Shown piece after piece: positions 31,336-40,575 of a DNA stretch of 64,000 nt. The stretch is from CAWAMR01 sp963783095. Its GTDB lineage: Bacteria > Planctomycetota > Planctomycetia > Gemmatales > Gemmataceae. The notes beneath the pieces are model-generated. The model did not search any database. It saw only the letters and a program-made list of their open reading frames with translations, and had not been told where the DNA came from. Made by a program: the position numbers and the translations under genes. Where the stretch lies: contig CAWAMR010000002.1 of the NCBI GenBank assembly GCA_963783095.1, positions 1,615,664-1,679,663 of the forward strand, read 5' to 3'. Position 1 is the stretch's first letter; every line of letters begins with the position of its first letter.

Positions 31336-31431
31336 CGTGAATCCTTTGAGTGAATTGAAACAGGTGATTCCAGGCAGCGAACCGTCCGTTGCTGCTTTCA
31401 GGTCTATTCGTATGGGCAATGGCTGTCTATC

Positions 31432-32460
31432 TCAATCGAATAACGTCGGGGTGCTTTCGGGTGGAGCTTTCGGGGTCTTGCCCAGCAGCAAAAACGCGCG
31501 CGGCATGGCAATACGCCCGCGCGAATGGCGCACAATGAACTGCTCTCTCAATAGGTATGGTTCGATCTCATCGGTGAGTGTGTCGGCATGTAAATTCATC
31601 GTTGCCGCGATTGCTTCGACACCCGTCGGGCCTCCGCCAAAGATCCCCACCAAGGTTTCCAAATATCTCCGGTCCTGCTTGTCGAGTCCTTCGCGGTCCA
31701 CTTCCTGCATGTCCAGGGCTTGGCGCGCGAGTTCCAACGTGACTACTCCATCCGAAGTGGCAGCGGCGAAGTTGCGAACCCAGTGCAGGCGCTGATTGGC
31801 CACGCGCGGTGTTCCCCGGCTCCGACAGGCCAACTCTGCCGCGGCATCGACGTGCAGTACAGTGTCCAGCTTCTTGGCGTTGATGCGAACGATTTGCGAC
31901 AATTCCTCGACACTGTAGTAATCGAGATGTTCCTGCATCCGAAACCGGTCGCGCATCGGCGATGACAACATACCACTGCGCGTCGTCGCTCCAATTAAAG
32001 TGAAACGCTTCAGATTCATTGAGATCGTTCGGGCGTTGACCCCTTCGCCAAGAATGATGTCGATGCGAAAATCCTCCATGGCCGGATAGATGAACTCCTC
32101 GACCACGCGCGGCATTCGATGAATCTCGTCGATGAACAGAATCGATCCTTCCTCCAGATTGGTGAGGAACGGCAGCATGTCGGCCGGCTTCGACAGGGCC
32201 GGCCCACTGGTCATCTGAATGGAGGTGCCAAGCTCGTTGGGCAAGACCGTTGCGAACGTCGTCTTGCCCAGGCCTGGCGGGCCGTCGAAAAGAATATGTC
32301 CGAGAGGCTCCTTGAGTTTCTTGGCCGCGCTTACGGCGATCGCCAGGCGATCGGCAACCGCTTTCTGCCCGATTACTTCCTTAAGAAGTCGAGGGCGCAG
32401 AGCGGCGTCGCGTTTGCGGTCTTCCGGTTCGGAGGCACTTACCACAGCTTGACGAGCCAT
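31432..32460 (-). CDS. ruvB: Holliday junction branch migration ATPase RuvB
   Basis: A 342-residue AAA+ motor that drives branch migration of Holliday junctions with RuvA and RuvC. The N-terminal LRPRLLKEVIGQ block, Walker A GPPGLGKT, Walker B ILFIDEIHRM, the specificity loop YPAMEDFRIDIILGEG, sensor 1 GATTRSGML and a C-terminal winged-helix with LLGKTPKA are all present. I chose the start at 32460 (MARQAVVSASEPEDRKRD). It is two bases after the ruvA stop. Confidence 0.97.
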   Translation of the reverse strand: MARQAVVSASEPEDRKRDAALRPRLLKEVIGQKAVADRLAIAVSAAKKLKEPLGHILFDGPPGLGKTTFATVLPNELGTSIQMTSGPALSKPADMLPFLTNLEEGSILFIDEIHRMPRVVEEFIYPAMEDFRIDIILGEGVNARTISMNLKRFTLIGATTRSGMLSSPMRDRFRMQEHLDYYSVEELSQIVRINAKKLDTVLHVDAAAELACRSRGTPRVANQRLHWVRNFAAATSDGVVTLELARQALDMQEVDREGLDKQDRRYLETLVGIFGGGPTGVEAIAATMNLHADTLTDEIEPYLLREQFIVRHSRGRIAMPRAFLLLGKTPKAPPESTPTLFD

Positions 32461-32462
32461 TA

Positions 32463-33105
32463 TCAATCTCCCCCCTTCTTGAAGGCCGCACTGATGACAT
32501 CCTGGACCGAGTTGCACTTCTTGCCGCTCGCGATCACCTGATCCAGAAGCGTCCGCGCATCCAGCGGCGACAGTCCCATGACCAGGAGCGCTGAGTATGC
32601 ATCCTCAAAAATCACCGTGTCGACCGCGGCCGGAGAAGCCGGTTCCCCTGCAACGGATTCTCGCGCTGGGCTCATCAAAGCAAACTTCGTCACTTTGGTC
32701 CGGAGCGTGGCAATAATCTGTTCTGCCGATTGTTTTCCGACCCCGGGCAAGGTTGTCAGCCACTTGGAATCTTGCCGCTGGACTGCATCGGCGATTTCCT
32801 TAATGGGCCGGGCCAGCAGTTTCAGCGCTTTCTTGACGCCGATTTTATCGACCGTGCAAAACAGCTCGAAGAATTCCAGTTCCCCTTCGGTCAGAAAGCC
32901 GATTCGACGCGGTATCAGGCGCGATACTCGACTGATTTCCTTCCAGATACTCGGTGATATGCAGGGTGATTTCCTGACCGCCGCGAGTTTGCAACTGTCG
33001 TCGGACGAATTCGGGAACCAGGATCTGATACTCGAAAGGCCCGACCTGAAGACGGATTTCCTCATCCAAAACGCGGCCCAGAATCCCCATCATTTTCGTA
33101 ATCAT
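32463..33105 (-). CDS. ruvA: Holliday junction DNA-binding protein RuvA, one frameshift
   Basis: The junction-recognition partner of RuvB. The N-terminal OB-fold part (MMGILGRVLDEEIRLQVGPF) and the central helix-hairpin-helix part (FFELFCTVDKIGVKKALKLL; LTTLPGVGKQSAEQII) are in different frames, joined near 32925 by a one-base shift. The C-terminal domain that contacts RuvB ends in DVISAAFKKGGD. Joined length is about 213 residues, close to the usual 190-205. The ATG at 33105 overlaps the ruvC stop by four bases. Confidence 0.93.
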
Positions 33106-33626
33106 GCATCCCCCGCGTTGATCGCATTGCGCGCGTGGTAATGGCAGAGGGCAACTGCCAAAGCATCCGAAACATCGTGTGGTTCGGGCAATGCGCTCAA
33201 GCCAAACTCGCGCAGAATGGTGTATTGCATCTGTTCTTTGCCGGCCCGGCCGTTGCCCGTAATGGTTTTCTTGATGCGGGTTGCATTGTAACTGATAACG
33301 GGTAAATCCCGCTGGGCACCGCTCAAGAAAATCACGCCGCGGGCATGGGCCATCAAGATTGCGGTGCGGGGATGATCGTAATGGGAATAGAGTTCTTCCA
33401 CCACCACAACATTCGGCTTGAACTGATCGATGATTTCAATCAATGAATCATAAAGAGTGCGCAAGCGCACAGCCATGTCAGCCTTTTCCCCCTTAGCAGT
33501 AGATTTGATGACACCGGCCTCCAGGATGCGAGGTGTACGCTCGGTCTCTTCGATGATGGCGTAGCCGGTCGTATTCAAGCCAGGGTCTATGCCCAAGATG
33601 CGCAGATGAGGTGTATCAACGGTCAT
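33102..33626 (-). CDS. ruvC: Crossover junction endodeoxyribonuclease RuvC
   Basis: A 174-residue Holliday junction resolvase of the RNase H fold. The acidic catalytic residues are Asp14 in LGIDPGLNTTGY, Glu in VVVVEELYSH at about 75, and His/Asp in PHDVSDALAVALCH near 150. The ATG at 33626 is the family start; the longer frame upstream reads through tandem repeat DNA. It is the first gene of ruvC-ruvA-ruvB (minus strand). Confidence 0.96.
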   Translation of the reverse strand: MTVDTPHLRILGIDPGLNTTGYAIIEETERTPRILEAGVIKSTAKGEKADMAVRLRTLYDSLIEIIDQFKPNVVVVEELYSHYDHPRTAILMAHARGVIFLSGAQRDLPVISYNATRIKKTITGNGRAGKEQMQYTILREFGLSALPEPHDVSDALAVALCHYHARNAINAGDA

Positions 33627-33689
33627 GGAATAGCTCCAAGCGACAATCGGGGCGCGGTTTGCGGGGCGCGAAAATACCTCACAGTCCGG

Positions 33690-33769
33690 CGTCCCGCAAC
33701 CCGCATTCGCATTTTTCGCGTCCCGCGTCCCGCAACCCGATTTCCTCATCCCGCGTCCCGCACCCCGAT
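33690..33769. repeat. Short imperfect tandem repeat of CGTCCCGCAACCCG
   Basis: The unit CGTCCCGCAACCCG or close variants recurs at least three times, with spacers of ATTTNC type, directly upstream of ruvC. The array lies where the ruvC promoter and leader are expected. Confidence 0.75.
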
Positions 33770-33885
33770 TTCCAATTTCTCCACAAAAAAGAAAGCGCAA
33801 GTTTCCGTAGTCCGGGCGTATTACTTCTGACTTGCCTCGTGAATTGACTGCTCATTGGGGTACATTTCGCCCCAGGTCGGACTCG

Positions 33886-34275
33886 ATGTCTCTGTCCTGC
33901 AAAGACTTCCGGCGAATCTGCGTACTCGGAACGATCTTCGTCGTCCTTGAGCCGGGCGCACTGTTTGCGGGCTGGATGGGCTTTCGCAATGATACTAAGG
34001 CGAGCATTGTCATTCAAGAAACCTTGATTATCAATGGGAGAGCGATCGTTGGGAAGCCACAAAAACTAAGCAGCGGTGAAACCGTTCGCGATATTCAATT
34101 CAATGTGCTCGGCTTTCGGCAAATCACGATCTACGATGCCAAGAATCCCAAGACTCCCATCTACATGGGCAATTTCCCGTGCCCAGGTCTTCGCGAGAAC
34201 GTGCTGTATTCGCTCAGAATGGACAAGACGGGCAAGATCGTCGTTGAAGCGATTAGAACACCTGTCCAAAGGTAG
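33886..34275 (+). CDS. Small exported protein of unknown function
   Basis: A 129-residue protein. The first 28 residues form a signal peptide (FRRICVLGTIFVVLEPGALFA), and the mature part reads as an all-beta domain (ASIVIQETLIINGRAIVG; FRQITIYDAKNPKTPIYMG). Similar small secreted proteins occur in several planctomycetes, but I know no function. I chose the ATG at 33886 to begin at the signal peptide. It is a single gene, followed by the 34.3-kb repeat. Confidence 0.6.
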   Translation: MSLSCKDFRRICVLGTIFVVLEPGALFAGWMGFRNDTKASIVIQETLIINGRAIVGKPQKLSSGETVRDIQFNVLGFRQITIYDAKNPKTPIYMGNFPCPGLRENVLYSLRMDKTGKIVVEAIRTPVQR

Positions 34276-34350
34276 TGTTCAGTGTTCCCTTTCCCGTCAC
34301 AATCGCATTTAATTGAACACTGAAAACTGAAAACTGAACACTGAACACTT
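34275..34350. repeat. Inverted GTGTTCAGTGTTC / GAACACTGAAAAC repeat
   Basis: GTGTTCAGTGTTC at about 34276 is followed by a block of GAACACTGAAAACTGAAAAC and further CTGAACACTGAACAC units ending in CTTT at about 34350. The arms can pair into a long hairpin, and the right arm is itself a short tandem repeat. It may act as a terminator for the small exported protein gene. Confidence 0.75.
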
Positions 34351-34427
34351 TCTATGATTGCCGCAAGTTGTGGTGTCGGGTAGAGTAAGGCAATTTCCTA
34401 CCATTGTGTTGCCTCTCCGGATCGATA

Positions 34428-35801
34428 ATGATACCCAACCCCCTCCCCGACACCAAACCTACCCGCGTTCGATATACGATGCTGGCGATGCTGTGTGCGC
34501 TGGCAATGATTACGTACCTGGATCGCGCCATGTATGGGAGTGCCAAAGGCGACGTCATGGCTTCCATCGGCCGGAATCCGAACGATTTCCACTATCTGCT
34601 GATTGCCTTCCAAATCGCTTACGCTCTGTTTGAAGTGCCGACCGGCTGGATGGGCGATCGATTTGGGCCGCGTTCAACATTGCTGCGCATTGTGTTGTGG
34701 TGGTCGTTTTGCATTGCACTGACAGCCTGTGCGGGAATGACGGTCCCGGGACTAAGCACCATGCTGATTGGTTTCACGGTATTGATCGTTATACAGTTCC
34801 TCTTTGGCATGGGTGAAGCCGGTGCGTTTCCAAATATCGCTCGCGCTTTGTACAACTGGTTCCCGGCCACTCAACGCGGTTCAGCCCAAGGGATGATTTG
34901 GCTGTCGGCACGATTCATGGGTGGAATGACGCCTGTAATCTGGCTGATTCTGACCGTTTTTCTTGGTCTGAACTGGCGTGAAGCGTTATGGCTATTCGCC
35001 GGAACCGCGGGCGTGTGGTGTCTCGTTTTCTATTCATGGTTCCGAAACTACCCCGAAGAACACCCCGCCACCAATCAAGCGGAACGGGACTTGATCGATG
35101 CGGGCCGAACTCCTCATGCCGCACACGGCAATGTTCCCTGGCGCAAGATTCTGACTTCCAGAAATCTCTGGTTCATCTGCGGTATGTACATGGTGACCAA
35201 TTTCTGCTGGTACTTCCTGATGTACTTCTTGCCCGACGAGATGAGAACGCGGTTTAAGGATTTGATGACAACAGACAGCGGCAAACTTCAGGTCGCGTTG
35301 CTTACCGGCAGCCCGTTGCTCCTGGGCATGGCAGGCTGCATTGTCGGAGGCATTCTGACCGATCGGTATGTCCGAAAAACGGGAGATCGAAAATGGGGTC
35401 GCCGGGTGTGCGGGATGTTCGGCTATGCCATGGCCGGCACCTGTTATCTGCTCGCGACCCAATTCCTGGGCAACTTCTGGGGCTTCGCTATCTGCTTGGC
35501 ATTGATGGGTTTTTTCAACGACCTGATCATGGCATCGGCCTGGGCAACGTGCCAGGATGTCGGCAGGCGCTACGCCGCCATCGTTTCCGGGTGTATGAAT
35601 ATGATCGGCAACCTGGCCGGTGCGCTGACCAATTTAACGACCGGGGAGGTGATCAAGCATTACAAAGAGATTCACGAACCGAACACCGGCATTACCATCA
35701 TGTTTACCACTTACGCGATCGTTTATGGAATCGGCGTCTTGCTCTGGTTGGGGATCGATGCCAGCAAGCCGATCGTGCCGGAGGATCACGATCATGCGTA
35801 G
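34428..35801 (+). CDS. MFS transporter, anion:cation symporter family
   Basis: A 457-residue inner-membrane protein with 12 predicted helices. The first loop motif GDRFGPRSTLL after FEVPTGWM and the early DRAMYG are typical of the anion:cation symporter group (hexuronate, glucarate and related organic anions). Charged cytosolic loop FRNYPEEHPATNQAERDLI separates the two six-helix halves. The ATG at 34428 begins the hydrophilic N-terminus. No sugar-acid catabolic gene is next to it, so the substrate is open. Confidence 0.88.
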   Translation: MIPNPLPDTKPTRVRYTMLAMLCALAMITYLDRAMYGSAKGDVMASIGRNPNDFHYLLIAFQIAYALFEVPTGWMGDRFGPRSTLLRIVLWWSFCIALTACAGMTVPGLSTMLIGFTVLIVIQFLFGMGEAGAFPNIARALYNWFPATQRGSAQGMIWLSARFMGGMTPVIWLILTVFLGLNWREALWLFAGTAGVWCLVFYSWFRNYPEEHPATNQAERDLIDAGRTPHAAHGNVPWRKILTSRNLWFICGMYMVTNFCWYFLMYFLPDEMRTRFKDLMTTDSGKLQVALLTGSPLLLGMAGCIVGGILTDRYVRKTGDRKWGRRVCGMFGYAMAGTCYLLATQFLGNFWGFAICLALMGFFNDLIMASAWATCQDVGRRYAAIVSGCMNMIGNLAGALTNLTTGEVIKHYKEIHEPNTGITIMFTTYAIVYGIGVLLWLGIDASKPIVPEDHDHA

Positions 35802-35810
35802 GGTGCGTCG

Positions 35811-36563
35811 TCAGGCCATGACCCACGGCGGTGCTGGATTGAGCGTTTCCGGTGCAAGTTTTGGCTGTTCCGGTTCGGGCGGTTCCTCGTAATTGTGCAG
35901 CGTGACTCGGCCATCCTGAACCGTCAGGTAGGTGCAGGGCTTCTCGGTCCAGCAGCCGGAGTTGTAATAGGAGATCGGACCCGATTCTACCGCCACGGCA
36001 TGATGCGTATGCCCGCAACAGACCGCATCGCAGCCTTTCCGACGTGCATAATCGATCGACTGGACTTCAATTTTCTGGGTGCATCGCAAAAAGATCTTGC
36101 TCTTCTTTTTCGCCTGCCGGGCGATCGTATGCGACTTATCGATCTTCTGGAGCAGCCTATAAACCCAGTCGGCGATCGCGGTGATGATCGGGTGATTATC
36201 GATAAAGTCGTCGAAACGGTGGCCATGATGGAAAAGGATTTTCTTGCCACCGCTTTCGAGGATCATCTTGTCGACCACCTCGACGCCCAGCAGATGAGAG
36301 ACGACATCCGCAGGTCCATCGTGGTTGCCGTTGATCCAGATAATCTCAATACGATCGGAAAGCTTGCGCAGGATGGATAACACTTTCCAGTGATTTTTCT
36401 TGAGCCTACGAAAATCGATGGAGTCGAACACATCGCCATTGAGAATGAGTCGACGGGTAAGCACGGTTTCGGAGTGAATCGATTCCAGAAAATGGGTCAA
36501 TTGGCGGGCCTGACAGTTTTCGCTTCCGAGATGCACATCGGAAATAATGATCGCATCGAACAC
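35811..36563 (-). CDS. Calcineurin-like metallophosphoesterase (LpxH-like)
   Basis: A 250-residue enzyme with the full metallophosphoesterase motif set: IISDVHLGSE, ILNGDVFDSID, INGNHDG, LFHHGHRFDDF and CCGHTHHAV. The layout matches UDP-2,3-diacylglucosamine hydrolase relatives, which cut lipid A precursors at the membrane, though many relatives have other substrates. The last 30 residues are Pro/Glu-rich and look disordered. It converges with the MFS gene, whose stop is 10 bp away. Confidence 0.88.
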   Translation of the reverse strand: MFDAIIISDVHLGSENCQARQLTHFLESIHSETVLTRRLILNGDVFDSIDFRRLKKNHWKVLSILRKLSDRIEIIWINGNHDGPADVVSHLLGVEVVDKMILESGGKKILFHHGHRFDDFIDNHPIITAIADWVYRLLQKIDKSHTIARQAKKKSKIFLRCTQKIEVQSIDYARRKGCDAVCCGHTHHAVAVESGPISYYNSGCWTEKPCTYLTVQDGRVTLHNYEEPPEPEQPKLAPETLNPAPPWVMA

Positions 36564-36786
36564 AAGTAGCCCTCAGAAGGTGAGTGTGAACCCACGGAAG
36601 GTTTGATACATTCTTAATGAATGAAGTATAAGAGATCGATAGAATCATCGGAAAATTCATAAAACTATCACAAGATGGCGGTGGAACATTGGATTTCTGC
36701 ATTTGCGATCAGCACAATCTGCAGGAACGCGTTTGGCTTCTGTTGATGGCACGGATCCGATATGTTGATAGGAAGAGGAACGAACC

Positions 36787-37521
36787 ATGCCGCTTCGCGA
36801 TCACTTTCGCCCGCCAACGTCGACGATCGCGTCGTGGGAAGAACTCCACGGCGGCTGGCCGATGGTGATTGTCCAACAACTTCGCAAGCAGTTACCGCCC
36901 GGCTACGTCTCCGGCCCGCGGGTCCACGCCGGGGCACAAGTGGAGATTGATGTCGCAACCTTTGAAAAAGACACGCGCTTACCCGCCTTCGGGGATCCTG
37001 ATCGCAACGGCGGTGTGGCGACGGCGGTATGGGCACCGCCCGAACCGAGCATCGCCGTCGAAACCGAACTGCCCGACGACGACGAGTACGAGGTCCGTAT
37101 CTACGATGCCGAACGCGGACGAACACTCGTGGCCGCCATTGAGATCGTCAGCCCGGCCAACAAGGATCGGCCCGAGAAGCGGAACGCCTTCATCGGGAAG
37201 TGCGCTGCACTCTTGCGCAACGGCGTGTCGGTCAGCGTCGTGGATGTGGTGACTTCCCGCCGCTTTAATCTGTACACGGAACTGATGGTATTCCTCGGCC
37301 ATCCCGACCAAACCCTCGGCCCTGAGCCGCCCGCAGTCTACGCTGCGTCGTGCCGATGGGTGCGCAAGTTGGATCGGGCTTTCCTCGAAACGTGGTCGCA
37401 CGTCCTGAACATCGGGCAGCCGTTGCCGATCCTTCCGCTGTGGCTGACCGACACACTGTACGTGCCGCTCGACCTCGAACGGAGTTACGAGAAGACATGC
37501 GAGGATCTGAGCATCCCCTGA
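36787..37521 (+). CDS. DUF4058 family protein
   Basis: A 244-residue cytoplasmic protein of a family common in planctomycetes and cyanobacteria. MPLRDHFRPP and the closing LPLWLTDTLYVPLDLERSYE are hallmarks. A PD-(D/E)XK-like pattern (VAAIEIVSPANKD, Glu and Lys) is visible at about 120, so a nuclease-like fold is possible, but no activity is established to my knowledge. It is followed at 76 bp by the small-protein plus HNH gene pair. A degraded relative lies at 47.4 kb. Confidence 0.85.
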   Translation: MPLRDHFRPPTSTIASWEELHGGWPMVIVQQLRKQLPPGYVSGPRVHAGAQVEIDVATFEKDTRLPAFGDPDRNGGVATAVWAPPEPSIAVETELPDDDEYEVRIYDAERGRTLVAAIEIVSPANKDRPEKRNAFIGKCAALLRNGVSVSVVDVVTSRRFNLYTELMVFLGHPDQTLGPEPPAVYAASCRWVRKLDRAFLETWSHVLNIGQPLPILPLWLTDTLYVPLDLERSYEKTCEDLSIP

Positions 37522-37597
37522 ACAGTGTGGTCAAAGTACCTCGACGAGCATCCGAAAGGTGGTCGTCGAACCAAGGCACGCGTAGTAGCATATCAAC

Positions 37598-37960
37598 ATG
37601 GTAACCATCACCGTACTTCCCGACGATCCTCGTACTACCTCCCCACCTTTCCGCGCAGTTTCGGGCGACGCTCAGGCCGTTGGCCCGACTGTAGGTCAGG
37701 CGATTGATGGGTTGCGTTCAGCGCTCGGCAACTCCGCTGAGACCACTCTCGTGATCGTTCAGCCGATGAACCCGGACGACCTGTTCACTGCTGCCCAGCG
37801 GGATAAGCTTTCAGCGCTCATGGCGGCGTGGCGTGCTGCCCGCGATGCGGGCGGTGCCCTCCGGCCGTCGGAACAGGCCGAACTCGATGCGCTGGCAGCA
37901 GCTGAGGTTCGCGCGGCCGGCGAGCGAGCAGCCCTACTGTTGCGCTCGTTCCCATCATGA
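37598..37960 (+). CDS. Small conserved-type protein upstream of HNH nuclease
   Basis: A 120-residue protein I cannot assign. The N-terminus (MVTITVLPDDP) looks like a beta strand, the middle has TVGQAIDGLRSALGNSAETT and the C-terminus is a long Ala/Glu/Arg-rich helix (LDALAAAEVRAAGERAALLL). Its stop overlaps the HNH gene start (ATGA at 37957-37960), so the two are translationally coupled. That arrangement suggests a partner or regulator of the nuclease. Confidence 0.7.
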   Translation: MVTITVLPDDPRTTSPPFRAVSGDAQAVGPTVGQAIDGLRSALGNSAETTLVIVQPMNPDDLFTAAQRDKLSALMAAWRAARDAGGALRPSEQAELDALAAAEVRAAGERAALLLRSFPS

Positions 37961-38358
37961 ATCCGTTTTACCCCATTGTGGCTCGCCGTGGCAACCATCG
38001 GTGCGAATACTGCCTCGCCCCAGAGGCAATCTTCAACCTCGCCTTCGAGGTCGAGCACGTAGTTCCGTCGTCGCGAGGCGGGCTTAGCGACGAATCGAAC
38101 CTGGCGCTGTGTTGGCGGTCCTGTAACCTGCATAAATCCGACCACTTGAATGGGCAAGATGTTGCCACGGGTTCCGAAGTGCCGCTATTCAACCCGCGAA
38201 CCGAGCGTTGGGCAGAGAACTTCGAAATCGATCTGGACCGGGGTGAGGTGGTGGGCCGAACCGAAACCGGCAGGGCGACGGTCGAGCGGTTGCGCATGAA
38301 CGACCCAATCCAGGTTACGGCCCGGTTACTTTGGATATCGCTCCGACTGTTCCCTTAA
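37957..38358 (+). CDS. HNH endonuclease
   Basis: A 133-residue nuclease with a zinc-binding CEYC pair near residue 16, the HNH core EVEHVVPSSRGGLSDESNLA and the second half CWRSCNLHKSDHLNG. The His pair and Asn are intact. Stand-alone HNH proteins of this size are common in planctomycetes, and their targets are unknown. It is coupled to the upstream 120-residue protein, which could be its control partner. Confidence 0.9.
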   Translation: MNPFYPIVARRGNHRCEYCLAPEAIFNLAFEVEHVVPSSRGGLSDESNLALCWRSCNLHKSDHLNGQDVATGSEVPLFNPRTERWAENFEIDLDRGEVVGRTETGRATVERLRMNDPIQVTARLLWISLRLFP

Positions 38359-38422
38359 TCGCCGGCCGCTTGGAATCGCCAAACGGCGGAACTACAAACG
38401 CAACCCTCTTATTTGGCAGACC

Positions 38423-39499
38423 ATGGCAGATGCAACCGATTCGGACAATTCGTCGCTGCGCTGGATCGAAAGGGCTGGTCCGCTCACGCAAGTAGCCATC
38501 TTTCTCGTCATAATGACCACATCCTGGTACATGCTCAAGGAATTGGCGGTTCTATTACGGCCCCTCTTGTTGGCGATACTGGTTTGCTTTGCCATCATTC
38601 CCGTGCGAAAACACCTACCAACCACACAAACCCCAATAAGGTTCATCCTTGTCTTGGTCGTGGCCTCGTTGGTAGCGGTGATGCTTCTGAGTTTCTTGAT
38701 CTACGGCAGCCTGCTGGAGTTCAACGATCAACTCCCTCACTTGACCCGCCGGGCTCGTGAAGTGACTGTGGAATTGAAGCAATTCTTCGACAAACACGCT
38801 CCGGAAATGCGCTCCGTTACGGGAGATTTGACGAAGATCGAATCTCAGGGAGAAAGCCAACTTCCGCAAATCGGCTCGAAGTTGCTGGGGATTGCCGCCA
38901 ATGTTATAACCGAAGCCGTCATCGTTGGGCTTTACGTCATCTTCCTGCTGATCGAAGGTCATCGGCTGCAACGGCGCGTCGAGAAGGGATTTTCGACGGA
39001 ACGGGCCAAGGAGATTCTGGAAGTCGTTCATTGCATCAGTCAAGGGATCGCCCAATATCTGCGGGCCAAGGTAAAGACGAGTCTGATTCTTGCGGTACCG
39101 GTGGGCATCATCCTCGGGGCGTTCGGGGTGAAATTCGCGCTTCCCTGGGCAGTGCTGACCTTCGGCTGCAACTTCATCCCGTATGTGGGCAGCGCGATCG
39201 CTTACAGTTTGCCGACCGGTTTCGCATTTCTCGATTTACCCTGGGGCTGGCAGCCATTCGCGGTCGCGATAGGTTTGCTCTGCTGTCACATCGGCACGGC
39301 GTCATTCGTTGAGCCGCAGATAATTGGCAAGGCGGTGGGGCTTAGCCCGCTGGTGGTACTCATCTCGCTGACATTCTGGGGATTGTGCTGGGGCATTGTG
39401 GGAATGTTTCTGGCGGTGCCATTGACGGTGACGATGGTAATCATCATGGACAATCTGGAACCGACCCGACCGATAGCGAAGTTGCTCGGCGATGAGTAG
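38423..39499 (+). CDS. AI-2E family (PerM/TqsA-like) membrane protein
   Basis: A 358-residue inner-membrane protein with seven to eight helices. Two N-terminal helix pairs (VAIFLVIMTTSWYMLKELAV; LVLVVASLVAVMLLSFLIYG) are followed by a long hydrophilic, amphipathic stretch (residues 85-150), then the conserved LPWAVLTFGCNFIPYVGSAI motif and a last LSPLVVLISLTFWGLCWGIV segment. The family covers export of autoinducer-2 and sodium/proton exchange, so the substrate is not fixed by sequence. Confidence 0.9.
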   Translation: MADATDSDNSSLRWIERAGPLTQVAIFLVIMTTSWYMLKELAVLLRPLLLAILVCFAIIPVRKHLPTTQTPIRFILVLVVASLVAVMLLSFLIYGSLLEFNDQLPHLTRRAREVTVELKQFFDKHAPEMRSVTGDLTKIESQGESQLPQIGSKLLGIAANVITEAVIVGLYVIFLLIEGHRLQRRVEKGFSTERAKEILEVVHCISQGIAQYLRAKVKTSLILAVPVGIILGAFGVKFALPWAVLTFGCNFIPYVGSAIAYSLPTGFAFLDLPWGWQPFAVAIGLLCCHIGTASFVEPQIIGKAVGLSPLVVLISLTFWGLCWGIVGMFLAVPLTVTMVIIMDNLEPTRPIAKLLGDE

Positions 39500-39584
39500 T
39501 TCCGCTCTCGAACTTGGAATCGGTGACCACGAAGAGTATGATAAAGCCGATTGTCCACCAAAGTGTTGGTAGGAGATTGCAGCC

Positions 39585-40361
39585 GTGCCAACGAAAATCG
39601 ACATTGCGCCGAACGAGATCGAGTACCCCGATTCGGACGGATTGCCCTTGGCCGAAATCAAAGAACATCTCGTGTGGATTCTCAAGCTCTTCCAGGGTTT
39701 GGAAGCACTGTTCCGTCGCGATTCAACCGTTTTCGTCGGTAGCGATATGTTTTGGTATCCCGTAGAAGGAAGTCCTGGAATCCGAACCGCACCGGACGTG
39801 ATGGTTGTCTTCGATCGAACGAAAGAGTTGCGCCGATCTTACCGACAATGGGAAGAGGGCGGCACTGCCCCGCATGTGATTATCGAATTCCGTTCGCCCG
39901 GAAATACCGATGACCACATGGATGAACTCTTCCAGTTCTACCAGACCTATGGTGTCGAGGAATATTACGTTTACGATTTGTCTCAGCATCTTCTCGAAGG
40001 ATGGCGACGAATTCGAGGGCGTTTTTCGCGCATTCGCAAACTCAACAATTACATCAGTCCGCGTCTGGGCGTCCGTTTCGACACTTCGGGCGATGAGTGG
40101 GTTATCTATAACCCCGATGGAAGTCATTTTCTCGATACCATCCAAAACGCCGATCATTTGGAGGAGATAAGCGAACAACTCGCCGAACAACGCCAGGAGG
40201 CTGAACACGAGAGAAAACGGGCGGAACTGGCGAAACGGCGTGCAGACCAGCAACGTGAGAAAGCCGAAGAAGAAAAGAAACGGGCCGATGATGAGCAAAG
40301 AAAACGAGAAGAATTGATCGCCAAGTTGAAAGCGATGGGTATTGATCCCGATTCGCTTTGA
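39585..40361 (+). CDS. Uma2-family PD-(D/E)XK nuclease with coiled-coil tail
   Basis: A 258-residue protein of the Uma2 (DUF820) family. The core carries TAPDVMVVFD (Asp) and PHVIIEFRSPGN (Glu), where the usual EXK Lys is replaced by Arg or Ser. YGVEEYYVYDL is the typical next strand. From about residue 195 a highly charged coiled coil follows (QRQEAEHERKRAELAKRRAD and onward), ending in LKAMGIDPDSL, a common end in this family. It starts at GTG 39585 with an AGGAG site. It is an expanded family in planctomycetes and cyanobacteria with no clear known role. Confidence 0.88.
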   Translation: MPTKIDIAPNEIEYPDSDGLPLAEIKEHLVWILKLFQGLEALFRRDSTVFVGSDMFWYPVEGSPGIRTAPDVMVVFDRTKELRRSYRQWEEGGTAPHVIIEFRSPGNTDDHMDELFQFYQTYGVEEYYVYDLSQHLLEGWRRIRGRFSRIRKLNNYISPRLGVRFDTSGDEWVIYNPDGSHFLDTIQNADHLEEISEQLAEQRQEAEHERKRAELAKRRADQQREKAEEEKKRADDEQRKREELIAKLKAMGIDPDSL

Positions 40362-40575
40362 AGCCGGGGTCATGGCTTCAAAACTCGGCCAACCAATGCC
40401 ATGGATTGTTCGCAATTCTCTCGGCAGATCGCGATAAAACAGCATGTTTGGCAGAGAATTTGCTCCTTTTGCACATTTTTCACCTTGTCTTCTCATCGTA
40501 TACTCTAATACACTAGTCTCTTATGTCTGACGCTCGCCCGTCAAACTTCCACATTTCGGAAGAGGATCAAAACGC

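Noticed and set aside
33690..33769. Iteron-type origin of replication upstream of ruvC
   Set aside because: Repeats are short, imperfect and GC-rich, and there is no initiator gene or AT-rich unwinding region.
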